Below are positions 33,117-46,300 of a DNA stretch of 64,000 bases, in pieces. Numbering within the stretch: the stretch's first letter is position 1; each line of letters opens with the position of its first letter. The position numbers and the translations under genes are program-made. The stretch spans positions 25,590,822-25,654,821 of the forward strand of contig CAIIXF020000008.1 of assembly GCA_903813345.2 (NCBI GenBank). Reading direction: 5' to 3'. The notes under the pieces are model-generated. The model was not told where the DNA came from. It did not search any database and saw only the letters and a list, made by a program, of their open reading frames with translations. This stretch comes from Owenia fusiformis. Its lineage: Eukaryota > Annelida > Polychaeta > Sabellida > Oweniidae.

Positions 33117-34288
33117 ATGAGCTGCCTCACAGTAGATAGTAAAGGATACTACAGTGTCAGCTTTCCAAAGCCCAGTCCTACATGCACAAAACAGGTACTG
33201 TAAACTTGACCCAGAAATGTAAAATCCAACTTTCATTTATTATGGTAAATAACAACTTGAGGATTTACAGAAATCACATTTTCCATCTACCTGTAGCTGT
33301 AGGATCTGAAAAAGATATATGTGTGGGTTGATATTAGAGGGTATTAGGGGTTGTACCACATAAATATTAGGACTAAAAGGCATCTTCTTGAAAATCCTCC
33401 ATCTTATTTATTCTCATCATCACTTGATGCTTGATTGCTAAATATCATATCATTTCAATATGATAATTAATGTAGAGTGTAAGAACAGATTTAGTATAGT
33501 TGCCTCAAATCTATGTTGATTTCAGCGGTTACAAAGAATAAAGCTGTGCAACTGAGTGTGTGTCATCTATACTGGGCAATATCTCATGCTTAATATATAA
33601 CCTCCATTATTAGGAATCCATGCCAGTGGTAATGTACATCATTGGTCTTGCCTTCCCTTTTTGTCCCTATTTAGGGAAATTTACTTTTTTCATCATGTAA
33701 GCTCACCAAATGATGTCATTTTATATTTTATCCTACACCATAAACTTTTATTCTTTTACCAGTTTCATTTCATGGAGGAATAGTCCAGAATATGTGATAT
33801 CCAGTTGCACCACCTTATTCTCTAGATTGTTTATACTCTATGGCTTCAGGAAGTACAAGGTCTGTTTGGGCTGTTTGGGAAGATTGCTGAGTGTAAATGT
33901 GCTAACAAGTGAGTTTGCATGGACATTACATTACAGATTATTTTAAACATTATTTCAATATTTTTCAACCCCTAGTCCTACTCCTACAAAATAACAGTAA
34001 TACAGAGTCAGGCCTGTCAACTGTCCCGCAATTTGCGTATTTGTCACGCATTTGCTGAAGAATTTGAAGTCACGCCAGTTTTTTTTGCGTGACAGAAAAT
34101 GTCACGCAAAATACGCATTTTACCTGGCAATTGTCAAGCAAAAATATTTCTGTAGAAATTTTTTCGAAATATGTTTACGATACGGTAAAAATACGAACGT
34201 CGGAAAAAACCGAACGCAATTTGTTCGGATTTGTCACGCGAATCCCGTATGTGTCACGCATGTTCATTGGAAATTTTTCGTACCTACC

Positions 34289-34323
<35 letters not shown>

Positions 34324-37300
34324 TTGACGAAATCGCGAGCGTAGCGAAAAATTTGAGGTGTTCAAAGTTTGGCAAAGGTGCTCAAACTTTGGCCAAAGGT
34401 GTTTAAAAGTTGGCCAAAGGTGTTCAAAATTTGGACAAAAGTGTTCAGATTTGGACTTAGGTGTCCAACATTTTGAAGTCACTCATATTAGGTGGTCCCA
34501 AGTTGACAGCCCTGCAGAGTGTTTTATATGTATGCATCCCCCTCTAAACTCACACATGTAGCATTGCTGCCACCCTGTAATGTTATATATCATTTTGTTC
34601 CTAGAACAAGACAAGATTGCAGTTTCAAAATCAAAGGGTGTCCCTGAAAAAGATACAATGTATCAAAGTATGTGGGTATGGGGTCATTTATAAGCATTTT
34701 TATAAGTATTCTTTGGACCTTGTCTGGTGATCTGTTCACTTTGTCCGTTACCTATTTTTAGTGATAAACGTGGTATAATGGTGCCTGGCCTCCCTATTAG
34801 CCACTGCATGTAGTGTCTATAGATCTTTGTGAATAACTGTCACAGACATGTGGACTGAATTCTGCCATGATGACAACTGCTAGAAATGTGTAATTCAGAA
34901 ACTGAAATTTGTCCTTTAAATTGCCCTCAAAATTGCCCCTAAATGAGCCTGTACCCACATACTTTGATACGTTGTTATGTCCCCACCACATAGTGTGGGG
35001 CCATATTGTCGGCCTGGGCGCGTCCGTCTGTCTGTCCATCCGTACATCCGGCAGTTTTCTCCAAAACCGCTACAGATATCACCTTCAAATTTTCAGGGAT
35101 AACTTATGAGTGCATACAGATGTGGATAAAAAAAATTAACTCGATTTGTCTGCAAACTTTAAGAAAAACGGCTTCACAGTTGCTTTTAAAACTTTAACAT
35201 CTTGTTCAGCTCACTTCATTCTAGATCTGATTAGGTTTTGGACCTGTTAGCTCAGTCATGTCAGCCATTTTGAATGTTTTAAGAAAAGTTAGCGCACGAT
35301 AATACTTTGTATCATATTGAATGGTGTTTTTCAGTTTTCATACTTTAACTATTTAGTAGCTTTATAAATAATTTCAGGTGTACTTTGTTGTAAAAGCCTA
35401 TGTTATTGTTAACAGTAGTTATATGTGATAATTTTGTAAAAAGAAATCAGCAAAAACTCATAATCACTTTTTTATTGTCGGCCATTTTGGATTGGTAGAT
35501 CAATTTCAAATTTTCAGGGATGATTTTTAGTATGAAAATCTAGATCTAGTTTTTGGGCATTCTGGGTAAATGTCCAGGCAGCCATTTTGGATTTTCCGTC
35601 CTAAAATCTTGTCTATAAAGTCTTGTCTACGCATTTCCAGGTGAACCGTTTGGTAGATCAATTTGAAATTTTCAGGGATGATTCTCAGTACGAAAATCTA
35701 GATCTGATTAGTTTTTTGGCATTCTGGATAAATTTCAAGGCAGCCATTTTGGATTTTCCGCCTTAAAATCTTGCCCGTAAAGTCTTGTCTACGCGTTTTT
35801 TGATGAACCGTTTGGTAGATCAATTTCAAATTTTCAGGGATGATTCTTAGTATGAAAATCTAGATCTGATTAGTTTTTGGGCATTCTGGGTAAATGTCAA
35901 GGCAGCCATTTTGGATTTTCTGTCCTAAAATCTTGTTTGTAAAGTCTTGTCTAAACATTTCCAGGTGAACTGTTTGGTAGATCAATTTCAAATGTTCAGG
36001 GATGATTCTTAGTATGAAAATCTAGAACAGATTAGTTTTTTGGCATTCTGGATAAATGTCAAGGCAGCCATTTTGGATTTTATGTCCTAAAATCTTGTCT
36101 GTAAAGTCTTGTTTACATGTTTTCTGGTTAACTGTGTGACGGATCAATTCCAAATTTTCAGGGGTGGGTTTTAGTATGAAAATCTAGAACTGACTAATTT
36201 TTGGGCATTCTGGGTAAATTTTAAGGTGGCCATTTTGGATTTTCCATCCTCAAATTGTGACGGTAAAGTCTTGTCTACTCATTTTTAGGATAACCATTTG
36301 AAGGGATCACCCATAGGTGGGGACATTTTGTACACATTTGTGTTCTTGTATCTTTTTTTCAGGGAATCCTGGATTCTGAAACTTTACAATCTTATGTAAC
36401 ATTCTATGAGAAACTAAATGACATGCTAGAATGGCAGTGGTACATATATGATTTTAGAGGGGGTTGCATACACATGAAACACCCTTTGGATATTACTTTC
36501 TATTGCCCTGCTATTTTAAGTTCAATTGAAATGTGTTTTTACAAGTAACTTAAATGTAAGCTATGTACAGGTTCTTTTCATTTTGATATATTATAATTTT
36601 GGCTCCAGAAAATCTGCAGTGAAATATTAAATATGAACTTTCTATCATTTTAAATTAATCTGAAAAATGTATATGTGTTTATATAGTACATGTATTTGGA
36701 GAACTTAGAAATTATTGTGTTTGTCTCAACATATTTTACCACTTTCATTCAAATTTTAGAACTGTTACAATCAGCTTTGAGACAGAACTGGCTGCCAGGA
36801 AGGCTATTCACACACTTGGAGATAAATTTAATATAGAGGCACAGTCATCCAGACCTGATTTAGGTGAGTACTTTTCCTTAACAAACCCAACCTGAAATAA
36901 TCCTCCAATCATTAACCAATGTATTTATTTGTCTGAGTATTTGACAATTTTAATTATTTTATCATTCTTAATTGGAAATCATGTTCAAGCTCATTGGCAT
37001 GTCTCTTATCACTATGACAACAATAAACAACTTCACAAGCTTCTTGGAAGACTGGACAGGAATTCAAAGGATTTTTCAGGATACCACATATAATTCTTAC
37101 TGCTCTGAGGACGCCACAGATAGAAAATCAGTTGTACTGACCGGCGTGCATTGTACCGAAAAGCATTAAGATTATCATTAAGCAGTAAAATTTTCTAGGT
37201 CAATGGTCAAGGTTATCTAATGAGGTCACAAACAATGTTTTCTAAATTTCTCAGAGTTCGAGACTACAAATCAATTTTTTGAGCTGAAAGTCAGAAGTTC

Positions 37301-40300
37301 AAAAACTGAAAAAGCCCTGTATACACTGGCTGGTGAAATGCTTGAAATGGGGGTGAAATCAGAAACAGCCGAACTACTTGAAAAGATTAAAATTAAAGTG
37401 AAGATAGGTTAGCGCATCTTGAAACAACAAGACATATCAATAGAAATGGTCTAAACGTTTGAAAAGCATTGGCGAAATGCTATAAATGAGAAATAGTCGT
37501 GTTCATTTTTCTTTTCATTTGTTTCACCTGTTTCCTTCTGAATTAGTCATGTGACTATCAACACACGATACATTTAATCAATTGAAATGATTGAAATACA
37601 TGCAAGCAATCTTAGTGTCTAGTCATAATTTAAAGTATTATGCGCAACCAGGGTAGTGGCATTTTATAGTTATATTCCTTTTGTATGTTCTTGTAGAGGA
37701 AGAAACAGAAAATACTGACAGCATGGAGACTGAAATCTACATAGGGAATATACCAGCACAATTATCAAAGGTAAATACTTTTAAGGCAGTAATTTACTTA
37801 ACATTGAAACAAGTAAGTACCGCATCTGCAAAGATTTTGAGAATGACTTGAACCAACTTGAAAACCCATTTACACACTTGATGAGAAGGGCTTTCTAATA
37901 TGGATGATTTAAGTTTTACTGACATTTTTGTAAAAAGAGTAATCTCTGATTACTCAAATATCAGTTTATATGATTTGATTAAAATTCTTTAAGCTGGACC
38001 CTACTTTCAAGTTATTTTTATAATGAAATGTTCAAAATGAAAAGAGATTATATTACAAGATGAAATATGTTTTGTTTGATGGGATTCGCTTCTCTATAAG
38101 GAGTTGCTGATTTATTATATTATTGTAGTACAGTAGAACCTGTGTAAGTGGAACACCCTCCGTTCTGCCAAAAAGCGTTCCACTTAGGAGGTGTTCCGCT
38201 TACAGAGGGTTTGGGTTCGCGGGGATTTTAAGAATATACATGATAAAATATAGGATTTATATATATCACTGTAAATATGATTCTCCCCTTCATTGCAGAG
38301 CAGGCATATACTATTAATAATCCTTTTGTTTTACTCAAATAGGTATCTGACATTCATAATCTTACTCATTCTGTCAATAATGTTTTCTGACATTCTAAAT
38401 CCTCCTCATTCTGCCAGTCTCAGATACAAAGATTTTTCAATTAAGTTTTAAAGACTTGTTCCTACTGCTAATAATACAATTATTTTTAACTGACATTCTT
38501 AATCTTACTTATCAAGTTTGAAACAAACAGCAAGGGTTATCAATTAGTGATAGCATCACATGTCCATCTCTACAGGAGGTTAATCCAATTTTCTGAATGA
38601 TAATCTTATGAAATGCTAATTTGCTGATTATCAAACTAATTAGTGGTTGCATCACATGTTGACCTCTACAAGAGGTTAATCCAATTCGCTGAATTGTAAT
38701 CCGTTCAAATCCGTATTTGCCATTATCACATTATTACCTGCTTTAGATTGAATGATTATGAATGTCAGATACCTATTTGAGTAAAACAAAAGGATTATTA
38801 ATAGTATATGCCACCGTAAGTGGAACAGGAGATTAATTCTGTTTAATACATGTGTCAATATTAAAGTTTATGGAAATTGACTGTTCCACTTAGCAGGTTA
38901 AATTTTCAATATGGGGTGTTCACTGTTCAAGTTTGGAGGTGTTCCACTTACAGAGGTTCAATTAACATTAAGTCAATAGGTTTTTAAAAGGGGACTTTGA
39001 AAAAGTGTTCCACTTGCGAGGTGTTCCACTTACGGAGGTGTTCCACTTAGCAGGTTCTACTGTATGTTGTATTTCAGGAGTGTTGATAAATTCCTTAAAT
39101 ATAAGTAATATGAACTAGTATCTTCTCATATGATTTGACCAGCCTGGTCATTATTTTGAATTGCTAATATTTTAACATGTATACATGACATGTATGCTGT
39201 TAATACTTCTTTATCCATTTACTATACTCATGCCTTTTCAGGAGGAACTGACTATGATGCTACAGGATTATCACTTGATACAATTGAGGATGTTTAACAA
39301 AAACACAAAAAGGTATGTTCATGTAATATCAGTAATACCTGTATTTGCATAATTCATTGTTTTATATGCAGGATCTGTAAAAACATCTTGGAACATGGGC
39401 AATCATTTAGACATGAACAATCTATTGGACAAATGACACTTCTTTGGAATGACCAACACCTTGGAACATGTGCAATCATTTAGACAAGAACAATCCATTG
39501 AAGGAATGACACTTGTTTGGAATGACCAACACCTTGGAACATGGGCAATCATTTAGACATGGACAATCTATTGGACAAATGGCTATTCTTTGGAATGACC
39601 AACACCTTGGAACATGGGCAATCATTTAGACATGAACAATCCATTGAATGCATGGCACTTGTTTGGAATGACCAACACCTTGGAACATGGGCAATCATTT
39701 AGACATGGACAATCTATTGGACAAATGGCTATTCTTTGGAATGACCAACACCTTGGAACATGGGCAATCATTTAGACATGAACAATCCATTGAATGAATG
39801 GCACTTGTTTGGAATGACCAACACCTTGGAACATGGGCAATCATTTAGACATGAACAATCTATTGGACAAATGACAATTGTTTGGAATGACCAACACCTT
39901 GGAACATGGGCAATCATTTAGACATGAACAATCCATTGAATGAATGACACTTGTTTGGAATGACCAACACCTTGGAACATGGGCAATCATTTAGACATGA
40001 ACAATCCATTGATTGAATGGCACTTGTTTGGAATGACCAACACCTTGGAACATGGGCAATCATTTAGACATGAACAATCCATTGAATGAATGACACTTGT
40101 TTGGAATGACCAACACCTTGGAACATGGGCAATCATTTAGACATGAACAATCCATTGAATGAATGACACTTGTTTGGAATGACCAACACCTTGGAACATG
40201 GGCAATCATTTAGACATGAACAATCTATTGGACAAATGACAATTGTTTGGAATGACCGAACACCTTGGAACATGGGCAATCATTTCGACATGAACAATCT

Positions 40301-43300
40301 ATTGGACAAATGACAATTGTTTGGAATGACCGAACACCTTGGAACATGGGCAATCATTTCGACATGAACAATCTATCGGACAAATGACAATTGTTTGGAA
40401 TGACCGAACACCTTGGAACATGGGCAATCATTTAGACATGAACAATCCATTGAATGAATGACACTTGTTTGGAATGACCAACACCTTGGAACATGGGCAA
40501 TCATTTAGACATGAACAATCCATTGAATGAATGACACTTGTTTGGAATGACCAACACCTTGGAACATGGGCAATCATTTAGACATGAACAATCCATTGGA
40601 CAAATGGCACTTGTTTGGAATGGCCGATACCATTATACATATAGATGTATGTTTGTGCATGTTTGGAGAATTAGAGAATGTTTATGCTGTATTCTGATTG
40701 ATTCAATTTGACATTGACATTGTTTTGGACACACAAGCCATGATTTTACATTGAATAAATGATAGGAATGAAGTAACTCTCCATTTATTCACAACAGTCC
40801 ACAAGTATAGACCAGTATATTTTGAAGATTCTTAACATAATGTCTTCACTCTAGGTTTGCTTTTGCCAAGTTCATTGGTCTCCATGAAGCATGCCAGGCA
40901 GTGATAGCTTTCCATAACAAGGTAGTTTATGGGCGTGAGATAGTGCTGAGACTGGTATGCGACAAACCTGAAAGTGAGGAAGAAAGCAGTATAGTTGAGA
41001 GTGTAGAAGAGAATGCGGCTGATGGAGACGTTGGGGAGAACCAATATAAAGGTTTACTTATATTTTTGCACATTTTATATTTTGATCGATTTTATAAAAT
41101 GCAATACCCTATCTGGAAAACTTGACATAGTAGTTTGCTATGATATGATTCATTTGGACTAATTATTTCTCTTATGTGATTTTAGAGGTGTATACATATT
41201 GTTTTATAATCTCCTCCAAGCCATTTTGTGCTATTGTCTACACTGTTCTAAATTTTCATATTTTTCTAGTCACTCACACTTCTTATCCCTATTGTATCTA
41301 GACAATACAAGTTGTGCATATTGAAATTTATCTACTATAGTTTTCTTTTTAAATTGAAATAATAAGTCATTGAAATGTTGCTAATTAACTGAAAAATCTC
41401 AAAGTAATAATTTAATATGGTGCATTTTTGTGGCTTCAGATCTACCTATGGAGGGAAATGGTCCATATCCCCAGCTGTTTATAGGAAACATACCACTCAA
41501 TTACAATTTGGTAGGTTGCCAGGCTTCTTGTATATCAAATATCCAATGGTCTTGAGAAATGTTTCTCCTTGCTAGGTAAAGAGTTTAAGAATTTGTCATT
41601 TCAATTGAAGAAGGAGTGGGGAATATGCCATATTCTCTTTATAGACACACATACTCCAATACATAAAATGCTTTAAAGTTATGAGTTAAAAGCTAAAATG
41701 GACGTTAATTCTGGCCATAGCGATATCCAGAGTACGACGTCTTCTGTGTTTCACGTTACAAAAGCCGCTAGCGCCTTTCGACCATCTCTATTGCCACTTT
41801 GGAGAAGCTGGTGAATTTGACGCGTCATCGTGTGAATGACGCGATAGCGCTAAAATATATCCATAGCGTTTTGGAAGATCGCTTGCCATTTCATTAATAC
41901 TGACCCAAATTTTATCATCTTTATACGAGCATGTTCCTGAAGATGTCCCCTATCAAATGGTACAAGAAATTTGATGACAATTAAAATATCTACGCTACAA
42001 TCACTGTGTACAAATGAACTTTTCATTTTCTAAAAGGTTTGTTTACCTTGGCAACCTGTACTTTTCACGCTTCTATCTTTGCTTTTATTCCGTTTTGCAT
42101 CCGGTTTTTTGATAAATAAGAATCATTTGATCAATATCTAACAAAAGAATCATCAATGGGAATTCTAGGTGAAGTATATCTCTTCATCTAGGCCGAAACA
42201 TATTTTTGGGGGGGCCCAGAAATATATTTTCTGATTTTTACGTTATATTTTCCCGGGAACCATTGCTCCTTTAGACGTAAGTAAATCGTATTCGACTAAC
42301 TATTCCAATGTACAGATGTAAGAAAGTTGGACAATATGCTATGTAAGGCCATAAGAAGTAGATTCTTTGTTTTGCATGCTGGAAAAATCCAAATCATGCA
42401 AGGTTACAAGGAAAACAAACACAAACTCAAGAAAAAACACAAGCTTGTTTGCTGAGAAATATATACATTTTATGGGCATAAAGAGGGATGACATACCAAT
42501 TTGCAGTGATTACAAACACATATCTATACATTTTATACAATATATTTAAACATAGCTATTATTCAATGGGAGAAATAATGCATTTTCAACAGTGGCGGAG
42601 GAACAATATACGCCAAATCGCCAGTGCGTAGTATTCAAAAGTGAGAATAAAAAAGGCTTATTAATTTTTCCTATGTTCTTTATATATGTTTCCTATGTTC
42701 TTTATATATTTTCTCATTGTGAATAAATTGTAAAAGTAATCTCGCGCACACTAGCCTAAAGCAATGTTTTTTTGGATACCATATGATATGCTCGATTTTT
42801 CAATAGTACTCTTTTAATAGATTTTTGTGCCTCAATGTTATTTTTCTAACCTGGGCCTCAGATAAATAACACATTTTGAAAACTGAAATTCACCAGAGTC
42901 TAAAATATTGAATTCGTTTTAAAATATTGAAAGTTACCTTGTTTCTAATATTGCAGAAAATGCAAAGTAATCATTATTGCTCTAATCACTGAACAGATTT
43001 TATAAAAATCGAGCCACTATTGATTTTCTTATGAATTTTAAAGGTGAGCTATACTACAATAGCACCAAATATTCGTGAATCGCGTTCTATTTACGAATTT
43101 GAGAGAAAAACTTTTTTTTTGCTACTTGATGAATACCTTTGCAATTTTTGTGCATGTTCCGCAATGCTTATACAGCACTTATCTATTTTCTTGCTAAATC
43201 ACTAAGCCCCTAATTGTCTGATTGTTATTGGTAGTACTTCTTGAAATATGAATGTTGAAGAAAAAACTTGAAACTGTTGATTATTCAATTACGCGTTCCA

Positions 43301-46300
43301 TTGATTTTAATGAGTTTTGGCGATACCTGCTATCTTTGAAAGTACAACTTCAGTTCTGGAAAGGTTTTGGCACCCCCAAGTCACGTTTACCTTGATTTGA
43401 CCTTTGTGGAGGGTGGAAGGGGGGTTATTTGGTCTTGCGAATTATTGTTATAAAAAGGTTGCAGACCGATTAGGGTTAATTGTCATTGATCACGAATATG
43501 TTTCTTTGAAACGATTAATCACACTGCGTTTCTTTACTCTGTATCGTCGTATTGCACGATTCACGATGGAATCAGACAATAATATGTATCTAAATTCATT
43601 TATTCAGAAATGGTAAAAAAATCTCATTGTTATCTGGAAATTTGTTGTCTATATTGTTCGAGAAAAAATAACATTTACACATTAAAAAAGTGAGAATGAG
43701 TTGTGTCGAGATTTAAAAGACCGGCTTTCCATAGTGATTTTATTTGATGAAAAACATTCGAACATTTTAAATTAGAAAGGTATTGCCTTAAAGTGACGTT
43801 TTACGAGCATAAAATAGGCGTTTTGATATAGAAGATTTGACACAATTGTTTCATTTGGCGTTGTGTTGAATTTACACCTTCCTACGCCATGAACGCTCCT
43901 GTTTCTCCCTAATATAAATAATAGTAATTAACAACAATTTTTTTTTATATTTGTTTAAATTACGTTCAATTCTTAGAATAATGACTCCAAAAATATGGGG
44001 TCGCCGAGCTAATTTTTTTTCTACAGCCAAATCAAAATCATATCCCAAAACACCAAAAATCACATGCCCTTTCTATTGTGTATTGTAGGTAGTCTAAATG
44101 ATGGCCCAAAAGCGCTAGTTGAAAGTACTTATACATGTACAGTTATGACATAGGCCTAGGGATAAATTTGGTACCGTTGGAAAGCTCATAGTGCCTAGTT
44201 TTGAGATTCACTTGTTAAAAATTATGAAAAGTGAACCTCAAGTGCCTAAATGCCCATGTCAATAGTAACCAGAAAATAATGACCAGAAAGTGTTTTTTAC
44301 ACATAACTCCCCGAATATTTCTTCGATTTTGATAAAATTTATATCATATTAAAGCAGTGATCTCCCCAGCATTAAATCAAGTGGGCGCAGCACCCATCTG
44401 AGATTTTGAAAACAGGCTTGCACCCACCTGAAAATCCATTTGCACCCACTTAAAAATGGGGAAGAATCTCGAAAAATTGGCATATTTTGACCAATTTTGG
44501 TCTGAATTGTAATGAGCCAAAAATGAGAATTTTGCACCTACCTAAGAAAAATCCTGGGGAGATCAATGTAAAGATAAAAAAAGAGCTCTGTTTTGCAAAA
44601 TTATATTTATGCATATTAGCACATTGATTGCGACGTCATAACTGTATAATTTTGTGTTTTTAAATAGATGAGTATATTTTCTATTTTAATGAGAAAATCA
44701 CCATACTAATCAGTAATTTCAAGTTCTTTCCAACTTATACTTTATTAGTAATAAAATTCTCATTCATTTCTTCAAAAATGACACCCAGAAATTTATTTTA
44801 TTTTATAGTCAAAATACACCCAAAATCATTTTGGACCATTTCCAGTCAATAAGTCCAGTCCTTTATTGTCTAAATTGCCAGAATTGGCTATGGATCATTT
44901 AGTATCGATATTATTCTTTTGAAAAGTTTCGTCATTGTAATACTATTATAAACAAATGAATATTGTTATTGATGTAGAGCCTACTGCTATGACAACCAAT
45001 AGTTAAGTCTATTTACATTATGTACATGCAGGCCCATAGCCAGCGTGGTTCGGTGGGTTCCAGCGAATCATCTTGCCAAAGATTGATTTTGGTCATTTTT
45101 GGGCCAAAATGGTCAAATGTGAACCCCCTGGCATTTTTTAAAAAGTGACCCCCTAATTGGCAAAAGCTGGCTATATAGGTCTGACATGTATAATAAAATC
45201 ATGTACATGACAAAAATATGCATAAAATATAGATTTATTTTTATCAGAATAACTACACACCACATTTTCAAAATCCCGAAGAAGAATAAAGTGTTCTGTA
45301 GTTCATAATTAAATCACTAGTATTTGTAAATATGGATTCATGGATATCCTGTACATAGCTACATGTGTTTAGGAATGGTGTTTACAAGGAACATATTTTC
45401 TTGAGCTGTTGAGAGATATGGTCATTAAAACAGATGTTGTTCTTTTTGTTCTGTGTCCATTGTCTATATTCTGAATGCCATAAATACCATAAATCCAAAG
45501 AGAGACAGAAAAATTAAAGTAAGTCAATCTGCTCAGTAAGTTCCACTACTGCCATGGACTCGTTTGTCAAACTCATTATAGTCTCTCTGGTCATAGTCTC
45601 CTGTAGCATGTGCTTACATACACTGTAAAAAGGCTCAGTCATACAAGGCTATAGTTCACTTCGAAGGCCCCTGATGGATCACACCTGAAAGTGAATATCA
45701 CACAAAAGTAACAAATTGCATGTATCACTATGATATAAAAGAAATATGAATGCAGTTACTTCATTCAAGCTTAGCATTGTCTAAATTGGTATTCCAATCA
45801 TGGTGTTAACAAGACATTAACATGACAAAATCTCATCAACTAGGCGCTCACAATATAATGAGTTCAATCTTAAGTCAGATTTGAATTGCTGAGAACTTGT
45901 AGATGATTTTGAAAAAATAAATTGGTCAATTTGAAACAAGTAGAAAAAAAGACTTTTTTGACCCCGAGAAGGTAATTGAAGCTCAAATCTAAAGTCTGAT
46001 TTGAACTTCTGAGAACTTGTAGATGATTTTGAAAAAGAAATCGGTCAATTTCAATTTGACCTTGAGAATGTCATTGAAGGTCAAATCTTTTTTTACCTTG
46101 AGAATGCCATTGAAGGTCAAATCTATAGTTATATTTGAACTGTTGAGAACATGTATGGTTTTGAAAAAAGGAGTTGGTCAATTTTTGAAGTTGGACCTTT
46201 TTGACCTTGAAAAGGTCATTGAAGTGGAAATCTCAAATCTAAAGTCAGATTTGAACTTCTGATAAATTGTAGATGATTTTGAAAAAAATTGGTCAATTTG

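Noticed and set aside
34052-34406. Frames ending in poly-proline or poly-glycine
   Set aside because: Produced by a run of more than 30 C inside a hAT-like MITE.
34605-34667. Alternative frame of exon 2 of the four-RRM gene reading EQDKIAVSKSKGVPEKD
   Set aside because: It looks like an RRM strand, but its phase does not connect to the exon before or after.
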